Assembly: GCF_000721075.1 (NCBI RefSeq)
Contig: NZ_JOEQ01000027.1
Coordinates: 103,372-167,371, forward strand
Direction of reading: 5' to 3'
Length of the DNA: 64,000 bases
Origin: Streptosporangium amethystogenes
Lineage (GTDB): Bacteria > Actinomycetota > Actinomycetes > Streptosporangiales > Streptosporangiaceae
The notes below the pieces were generated by a model that made no database searches, was not told the origin of the DNA, and worked only from the letters and a program-made list of their open reading frames with translations. The translations under genes were made by a program, and so were the position numbers. Shown piece after piece: positions 27,412-37,100 of the stretch. Numbering within the stretch: the stretch's first letter is position 1; each line of letters starts with the position of its first letter.

Positions 27412-28064
27412 TGGACGTCTTCGAGGCTCTCTACACGACCAGGGCGATGCGCCGGGTCAAGCCGGACCCGATCCCCGAGGAGGTCCAGCGAAGCATCCTG
27501 GACGCCGCGGTCCGCGCGCCCAGCGGCGGCAACGTACAGAGCTGGCGCTTCCTGCTGGTCGACGACCTCGCGGTGAAGGAGCGGCTCGGGCCGCTCTACC
27601 GGAACGCGCTCGGACAGCTCTTCGAGGGCCACTACCGTCCGATGCGGGAGAGAGCCGAGGCCGAGGGCGACACCCGGACGCTCAACGTCCTGAACTCGGC
27701 GAAGCACCTGGCCGACCACTTCGAGGGCTATCCGCTGCTCCTGTTCGCCTTCAACCGCAACGACCCGTCCGGCGGCTCTATCTTCCCCGCGGTGTGGAAC
27801 GCGCAGCTGGCCGCCCGCGCCCACGGTGTGGGCAGCGCACTGACCAGCGTGCTCGGCCTTTTTCACGCGGAGGAGACACTGCGGGTGCTCGGTGTGCCCG
27901 AGGGCAAGGGCTGGACCCTGGCCGCCACGGTCACCTTCGGCTACCCGACCGGACGATGGGGCGTCGCGCCCCGCCGCCCGGTACACGAGGTGAGCTACCG
28001 CAACCAATGGGGCCAGGACGTGGGCTTCGAGATTTCCGAACCCCTGTGGAGGCCGGAGGACTGA
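27411..28064 (+). CDS. Nitroreductase-family FMN oxidoreductase
   Basis: 217 residues. DVFEALYTTRAMRRVKPDPIP and RAPSGGNVQSWRFLLVDD are the N-terminal FMN-binding signatures, and GVGSALTSVLGLFHAEE...LGVPEGKGWTLAATVTFGYP the C-terminal half. Such enzymes reduce nitro groups, enones or flavins with NAD(P)H; no substrate can be assigned. The ATG overlaps the stop of the racemase-like gene by one base, so the two are co-translated. About 200 bases without a convincing gene follow before the P450. Confidence 0.88.
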   Translation: MDVFEALYTTRAMRRVKPDPIPEEVQRSILDAAVRAPSGGNVQSWRFLLVDDLAVKERLGPLYRNALGQLFEGHYRPMRERAEAEGDTRTLNVLNSAKHLADHFEGYPLLLFAFNRNDPSGGSIFPAVWNAQLAARAHGVGSALTSVLGLFHAEETLRVLGVPEGKGWTLAATVTFGYPTGRWGVAPRRPVHEVSYRNQWGQDVGFEISEPLWRPED

Positions 28065-28262
28065 GCCCCGGCGGCGCGGGCCGCCCATCCGAAGACGGCA
28101 CGATTTCGCCCGGACGCGTTGGCGCGACCGATCGGGCGGCTCGGCACAATCACCCGATGTCCCGGAGCTGACCATGCTTGATCACGCCATTCACGCCGCG
28201 GCGGACGCCGGTGGCCCCGCCTCCCTCCCCGGACGCCTCGAAGGGCTCGGGAGGGATCTTCG

Positions 28263-29501
28263 ATGACCAGTCCGTTCTCAGAGGTGGGCCAGGAGATCGG
28301 GCGCCGCGTCGCGGCGGCGCCCGCGTCTCCCGAGCCCCCCGGTGCCGCCGGGATCGACCTGCTCGACGGCGACATGTACGCCGGTGATCCGGGGCCGGTG
28401 TACGCCTGGCTGCGCGAGCACGCGCCGGTCTATCACGACGCGGAGAACGCACTGTGGGGCGTCTCCCGGCACGCCGACATCTCGGCGATCGAGCGCGATC
28501 CGAAACTGTGGTCCAACACGGGCGGCTACCGGCCGCAGCTCCCCAGCGACCCGTCGATGATCGGGATGGATGACCCGGAGCACGCCGAACGCCGACGCCT
28601 GGTCTACCGGCGCTTCACCCCGCGCCACGTGGCGGAGCGGTACGCCGGCCGGATACGCGCCGTCGTCACCGAACTCATCGACGAGGCGCTGGAGAGGCGT
28701 GCCGTGGACGCCGTGCCCGCGCTGGCCGCGCCGCTGCCGGGCCGGATGATCGGCTGGCTGCTCGGCTTCCCCGAGGAACGCTGGCCGCAGCTGGTGCACT
28801 GGTCGGAGACGACGGTCGCGGCCGGGGGCGGCCTGCGCTATGTCACTCATGAGGCCGCCGTCGCCGCCGTGGAGTTCGCCACCGCCGTCCTGGAACTGGC
28901 CGCCGAGCGGCGCGGCTGCCCGCGCGACGACCTGACGTCGATCTGGAGCCAGGAGGCCGGCTACGACGACGACCACCTGGCCAACGAGGCGCTGCTGCTG
29001 CTCGACGGCGGCGCCGAGACCACCAGGACCGTCATCGCCACCGCCATCGGCGCGCTGATCGACCACCCCGAGCAGTGGCGGATGCTGCGCGAGGACCCCT
29101 CGCTGATCGGAAACGCCGTCGAGGAGTTCATCCGCTGGACCACCCCGATCCTCAACATGTGCCGGAGCGCCACCCGCGACACGGTCCTGCACGGCCGGCG
29201 GATCCCCGCGGGCGGCCAGGTCCTGCTGATGTACGGCTCCGCCAACCGGGACCCCTCGGTCTTCACGGACCCGGACGTCTTCGACGTGACCCGTCCCGGC
29301 GGCGGCCACATCGCCTTCGGTCTCGGCACCCACTTCTGCCTGGGGGCGGCACTGGCCCGGCTGGAACTGCGGATCTTCTTCGAGGAGTTCGTCCGCCGGG
29401 TCGGTTCGGCCGCCCGGGCGGACGAGCGGGGCCCGCGCATCCTGCCCAACGCCTTCGTCCGGGGGGTCACCTCCTTCCCGATCGTCCTGGAACCCCGCTG
29501 A
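28263..29501 (+). CDS. Cytochrome P450
   Basis: 412 residues. Motifs are LLLDGGAETTRTVIA (I helix), VEEFIRWTTPI (ExxR) and FGLGTHFCLGAALARLELR with heme ligand Cys359. ATG 28263 follows GGGAGGG. It is clearly a different subfamily from the two P450s at 13.6 and 15.8 kb, with an N-terminal DGDMYAGDPGPVYAWLREHAPVYHD extension closer to CYP142/CYP124-like forms. It is downstream of the racemase/nitroreductase pair on the same strand, 198 bases away, so it may belong to the same lipid-degradation unit. A perfect GC palindrome follows the stop. Confidence 0.92.
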   Translation: MTSPFSEVGQEIGRRVAAAPASPEPPGAAGIDLLDGDMYAGDPGPVYAWLREHAPVYHDAENALWGVSRHADISAIERDPKLWSNTGGYRPQLPSDPSMIGMDDPEHAERRRLVYRRFTPRHVAERYAGRIRAVVTELIDEALERRAVDAVPALAAPLPGRMIGWLLGFPEERWPQLVHWSETTVAAGGGLRYVTHEAAVAAVEFATAVLELAAERRGCPRDDLTSIWSQEAGYDDDHLANEALLLLDGGAETTRTVIATAIGALIDHPEQWRMLREDPSLIGNAVEEFIRWTTPILNMCRSATRDTVLHGRRIPAGGQVLLMYGSANRDPSVFTDPDVFDVTRPGGGHIAFGLGTHFCLGAALARLELRIFFEEFVRRVGSAARADERGPRILPNAFVRGVTSFPIVLEPR

Positions 29502-29542
29502 ACGCGCACCCCCGGGGGCCGACTCCTTCCCCGCCGTCCTGA

Positions 29543-31609
<2,067 letters not shown>

Positions 31610-31813
31610 TTCACCCACCGGGGTGAGGCGCCACCGTCCCCGCGGCGCCCACCCCTCCCGGGACGCCCTCACCGGTCACCACCGTCCACCCCGCACCACG
31701 CGGCCACCGCCTGGAGTCCCCTGCGGCAAGATGCCGATGCGGGCGCGCATCCTGTCGCCACCACGGGGTAGTCAGACCGTCGAGTCGTCCCCACCCCCGA
31801 AAGGCGAGCACCC

Positions 31814-32719
31814 ATGAACGAGACGCCCACCGGCCTGGACACGCAGGTCGTGGTGGACCGGAAGGTCCTGGCAGGCTACGACAACTACCTCGCGGCGCAG
31901 CGAACCGTGGACGGTCTCTCCGACGCGGGATTCCCCGTCGAGAACGTGGCGATCGTCGGCAGCGACCTGAAACTTGAGGAGACCGTCACCGGCAGGGTGA
32001 CCAACGGCCGGGCCGCGCTCACCGGAGCGGGCAGCGGCGCGGCCTTCGGCGCCGTGGTCGGGATGTTCCTCGGACTGTTCACCTCGACCACACTGTCGTT
32101 CATCGTGCTCGTGCTCTGGGCCGCCCTGTGGGGCGCCGTGATGGGCGCCGCGTTCGGGTTCATCAACCACGTCTTCACCCGCGGCAAGCGGGACTTCGCC
32201 TCGCGCAGCGCGATCGTCGCCGGCCGCTACGACGTGCTGGTCACGGCCTCGCACCTGGACCACGCCCGCGCCATCCTGGAGTCGTCGCTCCCCGGTCCGG
32301 CCGACACCGTCGTCGTGGAGGTCCCGCCGTCGGCCGGTATGTACGACCCCGCCGCCGCGCAGACCACCGCCCCCGGCCATGCCACCCCCGCGCAGCCGCT
32401 CACCACCGACATCCCCCCGCAGCCGACCGCCCCCGGCCTCTCCGGCCGCCCGGTCACCTCCGACCTCCCCCCGCAGCCGGTCACCCCCGGTCTCTCCGCG
32501 CGCCCGGCCACCTCGACTCCGCCGCCGGCCAGGCCGGTCACCCCCGCCCCTGACACCCCCGCCCCTGACGCCCCCGCCTCGGACACCCCCGCCGCCACGC
32601 CGCCGGGCACCGAGGACCGGCCCGCCCCGCTGCGGCCGAACGCCACGGAACACCAGGTCCCCTCGAAGGTGACCTCTCCCGACACCCGGCCGACCGCGCC
32701 GGAGCCGCCCCGCTCCTGA
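31814..32719 (+). CDS. General stress protein 17M-like membrane protein with Pro-rich tail
   Basis: 301 residues. The N-terminal domain (DRKVLAGYDNYLAAQRTVDGLSDAGFPVENVAIVG) is the GSP17M-like fold, followed by a glycine-rich pair of membrane segments (AFGAVVGMFLGLFTSTTLSFIVLVLWAALWGAVMGAAFGF, about 75-120) and a second alpha/beta stretch (YDVLVTASHLDHARAILE). The last 130 residues are low-complexity Pro/Thr with near-repeats such as DIPPQPTAPGLSGRPVTS. ATG 31814 is in a fair context. The family is stress-associated; biochemical function is unknown. A 13-bp hairpin terminator follows. Confidence 0.85.
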   Translation: MNETPTGLDTQVVVDRKVLAGYDNYLAAQRTVDGLSDAGFPVENVAIVGSDLKLEETVTGRVTNGRAALTGAGSGAAFGAVVGMFLGLFTSTTLSFIVLVLWAALWGAVMGAAFGFINHVFTRGKRDFASRSAIVAGRYDVLVTASHLDHARAILESSLPGPADTVVVEVPPSAGMYDPAAAQTTAPGHATPAQPLTTDIPPQPTAPGLSGRPVTSDLPPQPVTPGLSARPATSTPPPARPVTPAPDTPAPDAPASDTPAATPPGTEDRPAPLRPNATEHQVPSKVTSPDTRPTAPEPPRS

Positions 32720-32725
32720 AGCACA

Positions 32726-32759
32726 CCCGGTACGCCCCAGGCGCCCGGGGCGTACCGGG
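32726..32759 (+). terminator. Terminator after the stress-protein gene
   Basis: CCCGGTACGCCCC / GGGGCGTACCGGG, a 13-bp perfect stem with an 8-base loop starting 7 bases after the stop codon. Confidence 0.75.
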
Positions 32760-33064
32760 GAGGCGCGTGGCACATCGTCCTTCGCCCCGGAGATCCTCCG
32801 GGAATCCGAACGCGCCCCCTTCGCTCCCGCTTCTCGCCTCCCTCGGACGAAAGTGGGCGACGGCCGATCCCTGACCGTTTCGAACGCCGGAACCACAGCG
32901 GGGAAGCGATTCAACTGCCGGACAAAACCGACAATTACCTCGCTAAGCATAGCGATGTGGATTCCCAGCGAGAGCGTCCCAACAAAGCCTGATTTTCCGG
33001 TCAACCAGCTCTTTGCTTTAACCGTCTCACAAGCGCCACATTCCCCTTTTTTCAGGAGCCCTGC
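32760..33064. other. Intergenic region ahead of the small secreted protein
   Basis: About 300 bases with no supported gene. The second half is clearly lower in GC than its surroundings and should hold the promoter of the small secreted protein gene. AGGAG at 33054-33058 is its ribosome binding site. Confidence 0.4.
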
Positions 33065-33352
33065 TTGTTGAGACGTTTACTCGCCGTCGCCGCCCTGGTC
33101 GGCAGCGCCATGATCGCGCCGACCGCGGTCAGTGCCGTCCACGCCGCCACCACGGTCTCCGCGCCCGTCGCGACCCCGGCTGCCGGATGCACCTACCGAC
33201 GCGACGGTCAGGTCTGGCGATGCATCACACCGGGCGCGTTCTGCCCCGCGGCCGCGCACGGCAAGTACGGATACGCGAAGGTGACGAACAAGAAATATAA
33301 CTGCATAAAGGCCAGCGGGGACATCAGATGGCGATGGAAGCCCGTTCGCTGA
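33065..33352 (+). CDS. Small secreted four-cysteine protein
   Basis: 95 residues from a TTG start at 33065 (AGGAG 6 bases upstream). The N-terminal LRRLLAVAALVGSAMIAPTAVSAVHA is a Sec signal peptide with cleavage near AVHA-A. The mature part of about 65 residues has four cysteines (GCTYRRDGQVWRC, FC, YNC), suggesting two disulfides, and ends in a basic aromatic tail (IRWRWKPVR). Codon use is less GC-biased than its neighbours, with AAATAT and AAGAAA present. I recognise no family. A wall-associated, signalling or antimicrobial role is possible, but nothing in the sequence decides. Confidence 0.7.
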   Translation: MLRRLLAVAALVGSAMIAPTAVSAVHAATTVSAPVATPAAGCTYRRDGQVWRCITPGAFCPAAAHGKYGYAKVTNKKYNCIKASGDIRWRWKPVR

Positions 33353-33444
33353 CCCCGGGCACGAAACCCCGAAGAGAACCTGCGACACAATAGGGCATTT
33401 TCCAGATTTGTCGGAAATGTCCAGGGTGTCTCGCCCTCTTCACC

Positions 33445-33473
33445 CGGGTGTTCACAGCGTGTGTGAACACCCG
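33445..33473. terminator. Hairpin between secreted-protein gene and sugar permease gene
   Basis: CGGGTGTTCACA / TGTGAACACCCG, a 12-bp perfect stem with a 5-base loop, located 25 bases beyond the permease stop on the minus strand. It probably terminates the leftward sugar operon and perhaps the rightward gene as well. Confidence 0.6.
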
Positions 33474-33497
33474 GATCGAGGAGCGCCCGGGGCCGGT

Positions 33498-34448
33498 TCA
33501 GCCCTTGACACTGCCGGCGAGCAGGCCACGGACGAAGTAGCGCTGCATCGACAGGAAGACGATCAGCGGGATGACCAGCGAGACGAACGCGCCCGAGGTC
33601 AGGCGCTGCCACTCGTTGCCCCTGGTGCCGGCCATCTGCGCCAGCCGCACCGTCATCGGCGCGCTGTCCGGGGTACCACCGGCGAAGATCAGGGCCACCA
33701 GCAGGTCGTTCCAGACCCAGAGGAACTGGAAGATGGCGAAGGTGGCCAGCGCGGGACCGACCAGCGGCAGGACGATCGTGCGCAGCACCTTCCCGTGGCT
33801 GGCCCCGTCCACCCTGGCCGCCTCCATGAGCTCGCCGGGGAGCTCGGACATGAAGTTGTGCAGCAGGAAGACGCCCAGCGGCAGCGCGAAGCAGGTGTGG
33901 GCGAACCAGACCTGGATGAAACGGGCCGGCCCCTCCAGGTCCCAGGCGGGCAGCAGTTGGACGCCGAAGACGGCCACGCCCTCGGAGAAGAACGACAGCA
34001 GCGGCACGAGTGACATCTGCAGCGGCACGATCTGCAGCGCGAAGATGCCGATGTAGATCCACTCGCGCCCGCGGAACGGCAGCCAGGCCAGCGCGTACGC
34101 CGCGAAGGTGGCCAGCGCCAGCGGGAAGAGCACCGACGGGATCGTGATGACCACCGAGTTGATCAGGAAGCTCATCATCTGGCCGGACGACGAGGAGGTG
34201 CCGAACAGGACCTGCTGGTAGTTCTCCAGCGTGAGCTGCGGATCGGAGAAGAACGTCCACCAGCCGGTGGACTTGATCTGGTCCTCCGGGCGCAGCGAGG
34301 AGAGCAGCAGGCCGAAGGTCGGGGTGGTCCACAGGACGGCGATGACGATCGCGACGGCACTGGCGACCCGGCCGCTCAGCCGCCGCCGTACGCGTTGCGG
34401 CGCGTTCTCCGCCCGGGTCCGCACCGCGGTCTGGGTCAACGTGGCCAC
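33498..34448 (-). CDS. Carbohydrate ABC transporter permease (MalG/AglG-like)
   Basis: 316 residues, six predicted membrane segments, first at about residues 29-50 (VASAVAIVIAVLWTTPTFGLLLSSL). The ABC permease EAA loop is MEAARVDGASHGKVLRTIVLPLVGPALATFAIFQFLWVWND. GTG 34448 has GGAGGA 6 bases upstream. It is the last gene of the leftward operon solute-binding protein, permease, permease, and should form the membrane channel with the MalF-type partner upstream. Confidence 0.9.
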   Translation of the reverse strand: MATLTQTAVRTRAENAPQRVRRRLSGRVASAVAIVIAVLWTTPTFGLLLSSLRPEDQIKSTGWWTFFSDPQLTLENYQQVLFGTSSSSGQMMSFLINSVVITIPSVLFPLALATFAAYALAWLPFRGREWIYIGIFALQIVPLQMSLVPLLSFFSEGVAVFGVQLLPAWDLEGPARFIQVWFAHTCFALPLGVFLLHNFMSELPGELMEAARVDGASHGKVLRTIVLPLVGPALATFAIFQFLWVWNDLLVALIFAGGTPDSAPMTVRLAQMAGTRGNEWQRLTSGAFVSLVIPLIVFLSMQRYFVRGLLAGSVKG

Positions 34449-34494
34449 GTGGCCTCCTCCATCCGGGGCGTGCTCGCGCAGCCTGATCGCCCGG

Positions 34495-35469
34495 TCACCT
34501 CAGGGCCTCCCTGCGCTGGCGGATCTGGTAGATCACGATCGGGGTGACCAGTACGAACAGGAAGACCGCGAGGGCCGCGCCCTTGCCCGTCTCGCCGTAC
34601 CTGAAGGCCTGGTTGTACATCTCGTTGGCGATGACGCTGGTGTCGAACTGGCCGCCGGTCATGGTGCGGACGATGTCGAACAGTTTGAGCGTGCCGATCG
34701 ACTGGGTGACCATCACGACCACGATGGCCGAGCGGATGGACGGCAGCGTCACCCTGAAGAACATCTGCAGCGGGGTCGCCCCGTCCAGTTTGGCGGCCTC
34801 GACGATCTCGGCGGGGATGCCCTTGATGGCCGCCGAGAGCACCACGGTGGCGAAGCCCGCCTGGATCCAGACCATGACCACGATCAGGAAGAGTGTGTTG
34901 AGCGGGGGTTCCTGGAGCCACTGCTGCGGCTCGCCGCCGACGGCGACCACGAGCTGGTTGAGCAGACCGATCTGGTCCTGCTCCTCGGCGCGGTAGGCGT
35001 AGACGAAGCGCCAGATGATGCCCGCGCCGACGAAGGAGATCGCCATCGGCAGGAAGACCAGCGACTTGGCGAGCGACTCGAAGCGGGTGCGGTCCACCAG
35101 GACGGCGTAGACCAGGCCGATCGCGGTCACCAGCAGCGGGACGAGCAGCACCCAGATGAGGGTGTTGCGCAGTACGGTCACCGCTTCCGGCTGGGTGAAC
35201 ATCCAGCCGTAGTTGTCCATGCCCACCCACTGCTTGCCGTCACCGCTCATGAACGACAGCAGGGTGGTCCTTACGGCCGGAATGACCAGGCCGATGGTGA
35301 GAAGCAGGAGTGCGGGCAGCAGCAGGATGGTGGCGTGGGTCCAGGCGCGCCGTCGCATCGGGGCGCGGTCGACCAGCACCAGTATCACCGCGACCACCAC
35401 GAGGAACGCGGCGACGCCGATCAGCAGTTGGACGAGTTTGGGCAGTTCGGCGGCGAAGTCGAAGTCCAT
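34495..35469 (-). CDS. Carbohydrate ABC transporter permease (MalF/AglF-like)
   Basis: 324 residues with an extra N-terminal helix before the usual six. The EAA loop is VEAAKLDGATPLQMFFRVTLPSIRSAIVVVMV. ATG 35469 (MDFDFAAELPK) is chosen because GGGAGA lies 8 bases upstream; the frame is open further. It lies 46 bases before the second permease gene and 82 after the binding-protein gene. The closest remembered family is the alpha-glucoside AglEFG group, but the divergent beta-glucosidase gene argues for a beta-glucoside or oligosaccharide. Confidence 0.9.
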   Translation of the reverse strand: MDFDFAAELPKLVQLLIGVAAFLVVVAVILVLVDRAPMRRRAWTHATILLLPALLLLTIGLVIPAVRTTLLSFMSGDGKQWVGMDNYGWMFTQPEAVTVLRNTLIWVLLVPLLVTAIGLVYAVLVDRTRFESLAKSLVFLPMAISFVGAGIIWRFVYAYRAEEQDQIGLLNQLVVAVGGEPQQWLQEPPLNTLFLIVVMVWIQAGFATVVLSAAIKGIPAEIVEAAKLDGATPLQMFFRVTLPSIRSAIVVVMVTQSIGTLKLFDIVRTMTGGQFDTSVIANEMYNQAFRYGETGKGAALAVFLFVLVTPIVIYQIRQRREALR

Positions 35470-35551
35470 CGGAGGATCTCCCGGGAGGATCGGGCCGGGG
35501 GGAACGACGGTCCGGTCCCGCACCACGCGGGACCGGACCTATCGAGTTATG

Positions 35552-36907
35552 TCAGGACTTGGGCCAGGAGGCATCGATGTAGTCGAGGACCGTCTTGGTG
35601 TCCTTGCCGTTGATCCAGTCGGTCATGCCCTTCCAGAACGTGCCCGCGCCCACCGCGGCCGGCATCAGGTCCGAGCCGTCGAAGCGGAAGATCGTGCTCG
35701 GGTCCTGCAGCATCTCCATGGAGAGCTTGTCGATCGGGTTCTGGGCGTTGGCCGGGTCGACGCCCTTGCGGGCGGTGACGTAGGTGCCCAGCTTCATCCG
35801 GGCGGTGGGGAACTCCGCGGAGGCGAGGTATGCCTGGACGGTCTGGACCTCGGGGCGGTCGGCGAAGGCCGCCACGAACTCACCCGCGCCGAGCACCGGC
35901 TTCTTGGCCGGGTCGTTGCCCGGCAGGTAGAAGGCGAACACGTCGCCGTCCTCGGCGACCTTGGTGCCCTCGGGCCAGAAGTTGGCGTAGAAGGACGCCT
36001 GGCGGTGCAGGGCGCACTTGCCCTGGGTGATCGGAACGCCGCCCTCCTGGAAGGCGGTGCTGGCGATCGACTTGACCGGACCGTAGCCGCCGTTGACGAA
36101 CTTGTCGTTCTTGAGGATCGCGCCGACCTTGTCCACCGCCGCGACGACCTTGGGGTCGTTGAACGGCAGCTTGTGGGCCACCCAGTCGTCGTAGCCCTCC
36201 GGGCCGATCTCCCGGAGCAGGATGTCCTCGATCCAGTCGGTGGCCGGCCAGCCGGTCGCGTCACCGGACTCGATGCCCGCGCACCACGGCTTGATGCCGG
36301 TGCCGGCGATCGTGGTGCTGAGCGTCATGAGCTCGTCCCAGGTCTTGGGGACGGCCCAGCCCTTCTCGGTGAACATCTTCGGCGAGTACCACACGAAGGA
36401 CTTCACGCTGGCGCCCAGCGGAGCGCCGTAGAAGGTGCCGTCGACCGTGGCGTACTTGGCCCAGTCCGCAGACCAGCCCTCGGCGGTGAGTTTCTTGACC
36501 TCTTCGGAGGCGGGCTTGAGCTTGCCGGCCTTGGCGAAGCGCTCCAACAGCCCCGGCTGGGGGAAGAAGGCGATGTCGGGGGGGTTGCCGCCGTCCGCGC
36601 GGACCTGGATCTGGGCCTCGAACTCACCGGTGCCCTCATATGTGATCTTGATGCCGGTGCACTGGGCGAACGGCTTCCATGCCTGCTCGAAGAGGTCGGC
36701 CTCCGCGTCGCGGATCGGCGAGTAGATGCTGACGGTCTTGCCCTCGTGCTTACCGTACTGGCTGAAGGCGGCGCATTCGGGGGACGTGCTGCTGCTGCCG
36801 CCCGCCGATGGCTTGGCCTCCGGGGATCCGCATGCGGTGGCGACCAGCGCCAGCCCTATGGTGCCCGCCACCAGGACGGCACGATTGGGCCGAGAGAGGA
36901 GCGACAT
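35552..36907 (-). CDS. Carbohydrate ABC transporter solute-binding lipoprotein
   Basis: 451 residues. Signal peptide with lipobox LVATAC, lipidated Cys26, then a Ser/Gly linker and a family 1 sugar-binding fold (KTVSIYSPIRDAEADLFEQAWKPFAQCTGIKITYEGTGEFEAQIQVRADGGNPPDIAFFPQPG). The length of about 450 is normal for AglE-like binding proteins. It is first in its operon, behind a TTGACA-type promoter and the operator at 36942-36955. It should capture the sugar outside the cell for the two permeases downstream. No ATPase gene is present, so a shared MsiK-type ATPase elsewhere is expected. Confidence 0.92.
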   Translation of the reverse strand: MSLLSRPNRAVLVAGTIGLALVATACGSPEAKPSAGGSSSTSPECAAFSQYGKHEGKTVSIYSPIRDAEADLFEQAWKPFAQCTGIKITYEGTGEFEAQIQVRADGGNPPDIAFFPQPGLLERFAKAGKLKPASEEVKKLTAEGWSADWAKYATVDGTFYGAPLGASVKSFVWYSPKMFTEKGWAVPKTWDELMTLSTTIAGTGIKPWCAGIESGDATGWPATDWIEDILLREIGPEGYDDWVAHKLPFNDPKVVAAVDKVGAILKNDKFVNGGYGPVKSIASTAFQEGGVPITQGKCALHRQASFYANFWPEGTKVAEDGDVFAFYLPGNDPAKKPVLGAGEFVAAFADRPEVQTVQAYLASAEFPTARMKLGTYVTARKGVDPANAQNPIDKLSMEMLQDPSTIFRFDGSDLMPAAVGAGTFWKGMTDWINGKDTKTVLDYIDASWPKS

Positions 36908-36941
36908 GGACCTTCCTCCATATGTACATTGCCGGGGAGTG

Positions 36942-36987
36942 AGAGAGCGCTCTCTGGAAGAATTGTCCGCACACCACTCAATGTCAA
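36942..36987 (-). promoter_or_regulatory. Leftward promoter and LacI-type operator of the first sugar operon
   Basis: On the minus strand, TTGACA (36987-36982) is followed by a 17-base spacer and AATTCT (36964-36959). The palindrome AGAGAGCGCTCTCT (36942-36955) comes directly after, where it would cover the transcription start. The operator resembles the CebR/BglR-type site TGGGAGCGCTCCCA. Confidence 0.75.
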
Positions 36988-37021
36988 GAACTGTGATATT
37001 ACAGTTACAGTCTCATTTTTC

Positions 37022-37070
37022 TTGACACGATCCGTGCGGTACCGTGATGCTCGTGAGAGCGCTCTCACGA
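37022..37070 (+). promoter_or_regulatory. Rightward promoter and operator of the beta-glucosidase gene
   Basis: TTGACA at 37022-37027, an 18-base spacer and GATGCT at 37046-37051. This overlaps a 20-bp perfect palindrome whose core is GTGAGAGCGCTCTCAC (37053-37068). The -35 elements of this and the leftward promoter are 34 bases apart and form a long inverted repeat, so the two operons are controlled back to back. Confidence 0.75.
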
Positions 37071-37100
37071 AACAGCCACACAGAATGGGACGGTGAGGAC

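Noticed and set aside
13603..29501. The P450 genes as part of one secondary-metabolite cluster
   Set aside because: No polyketide, peptide, terpene synthase or RiPP genes are present; the enzymes fit catabolism or lipid modification, and housekeeping-type lipid genes lie between.
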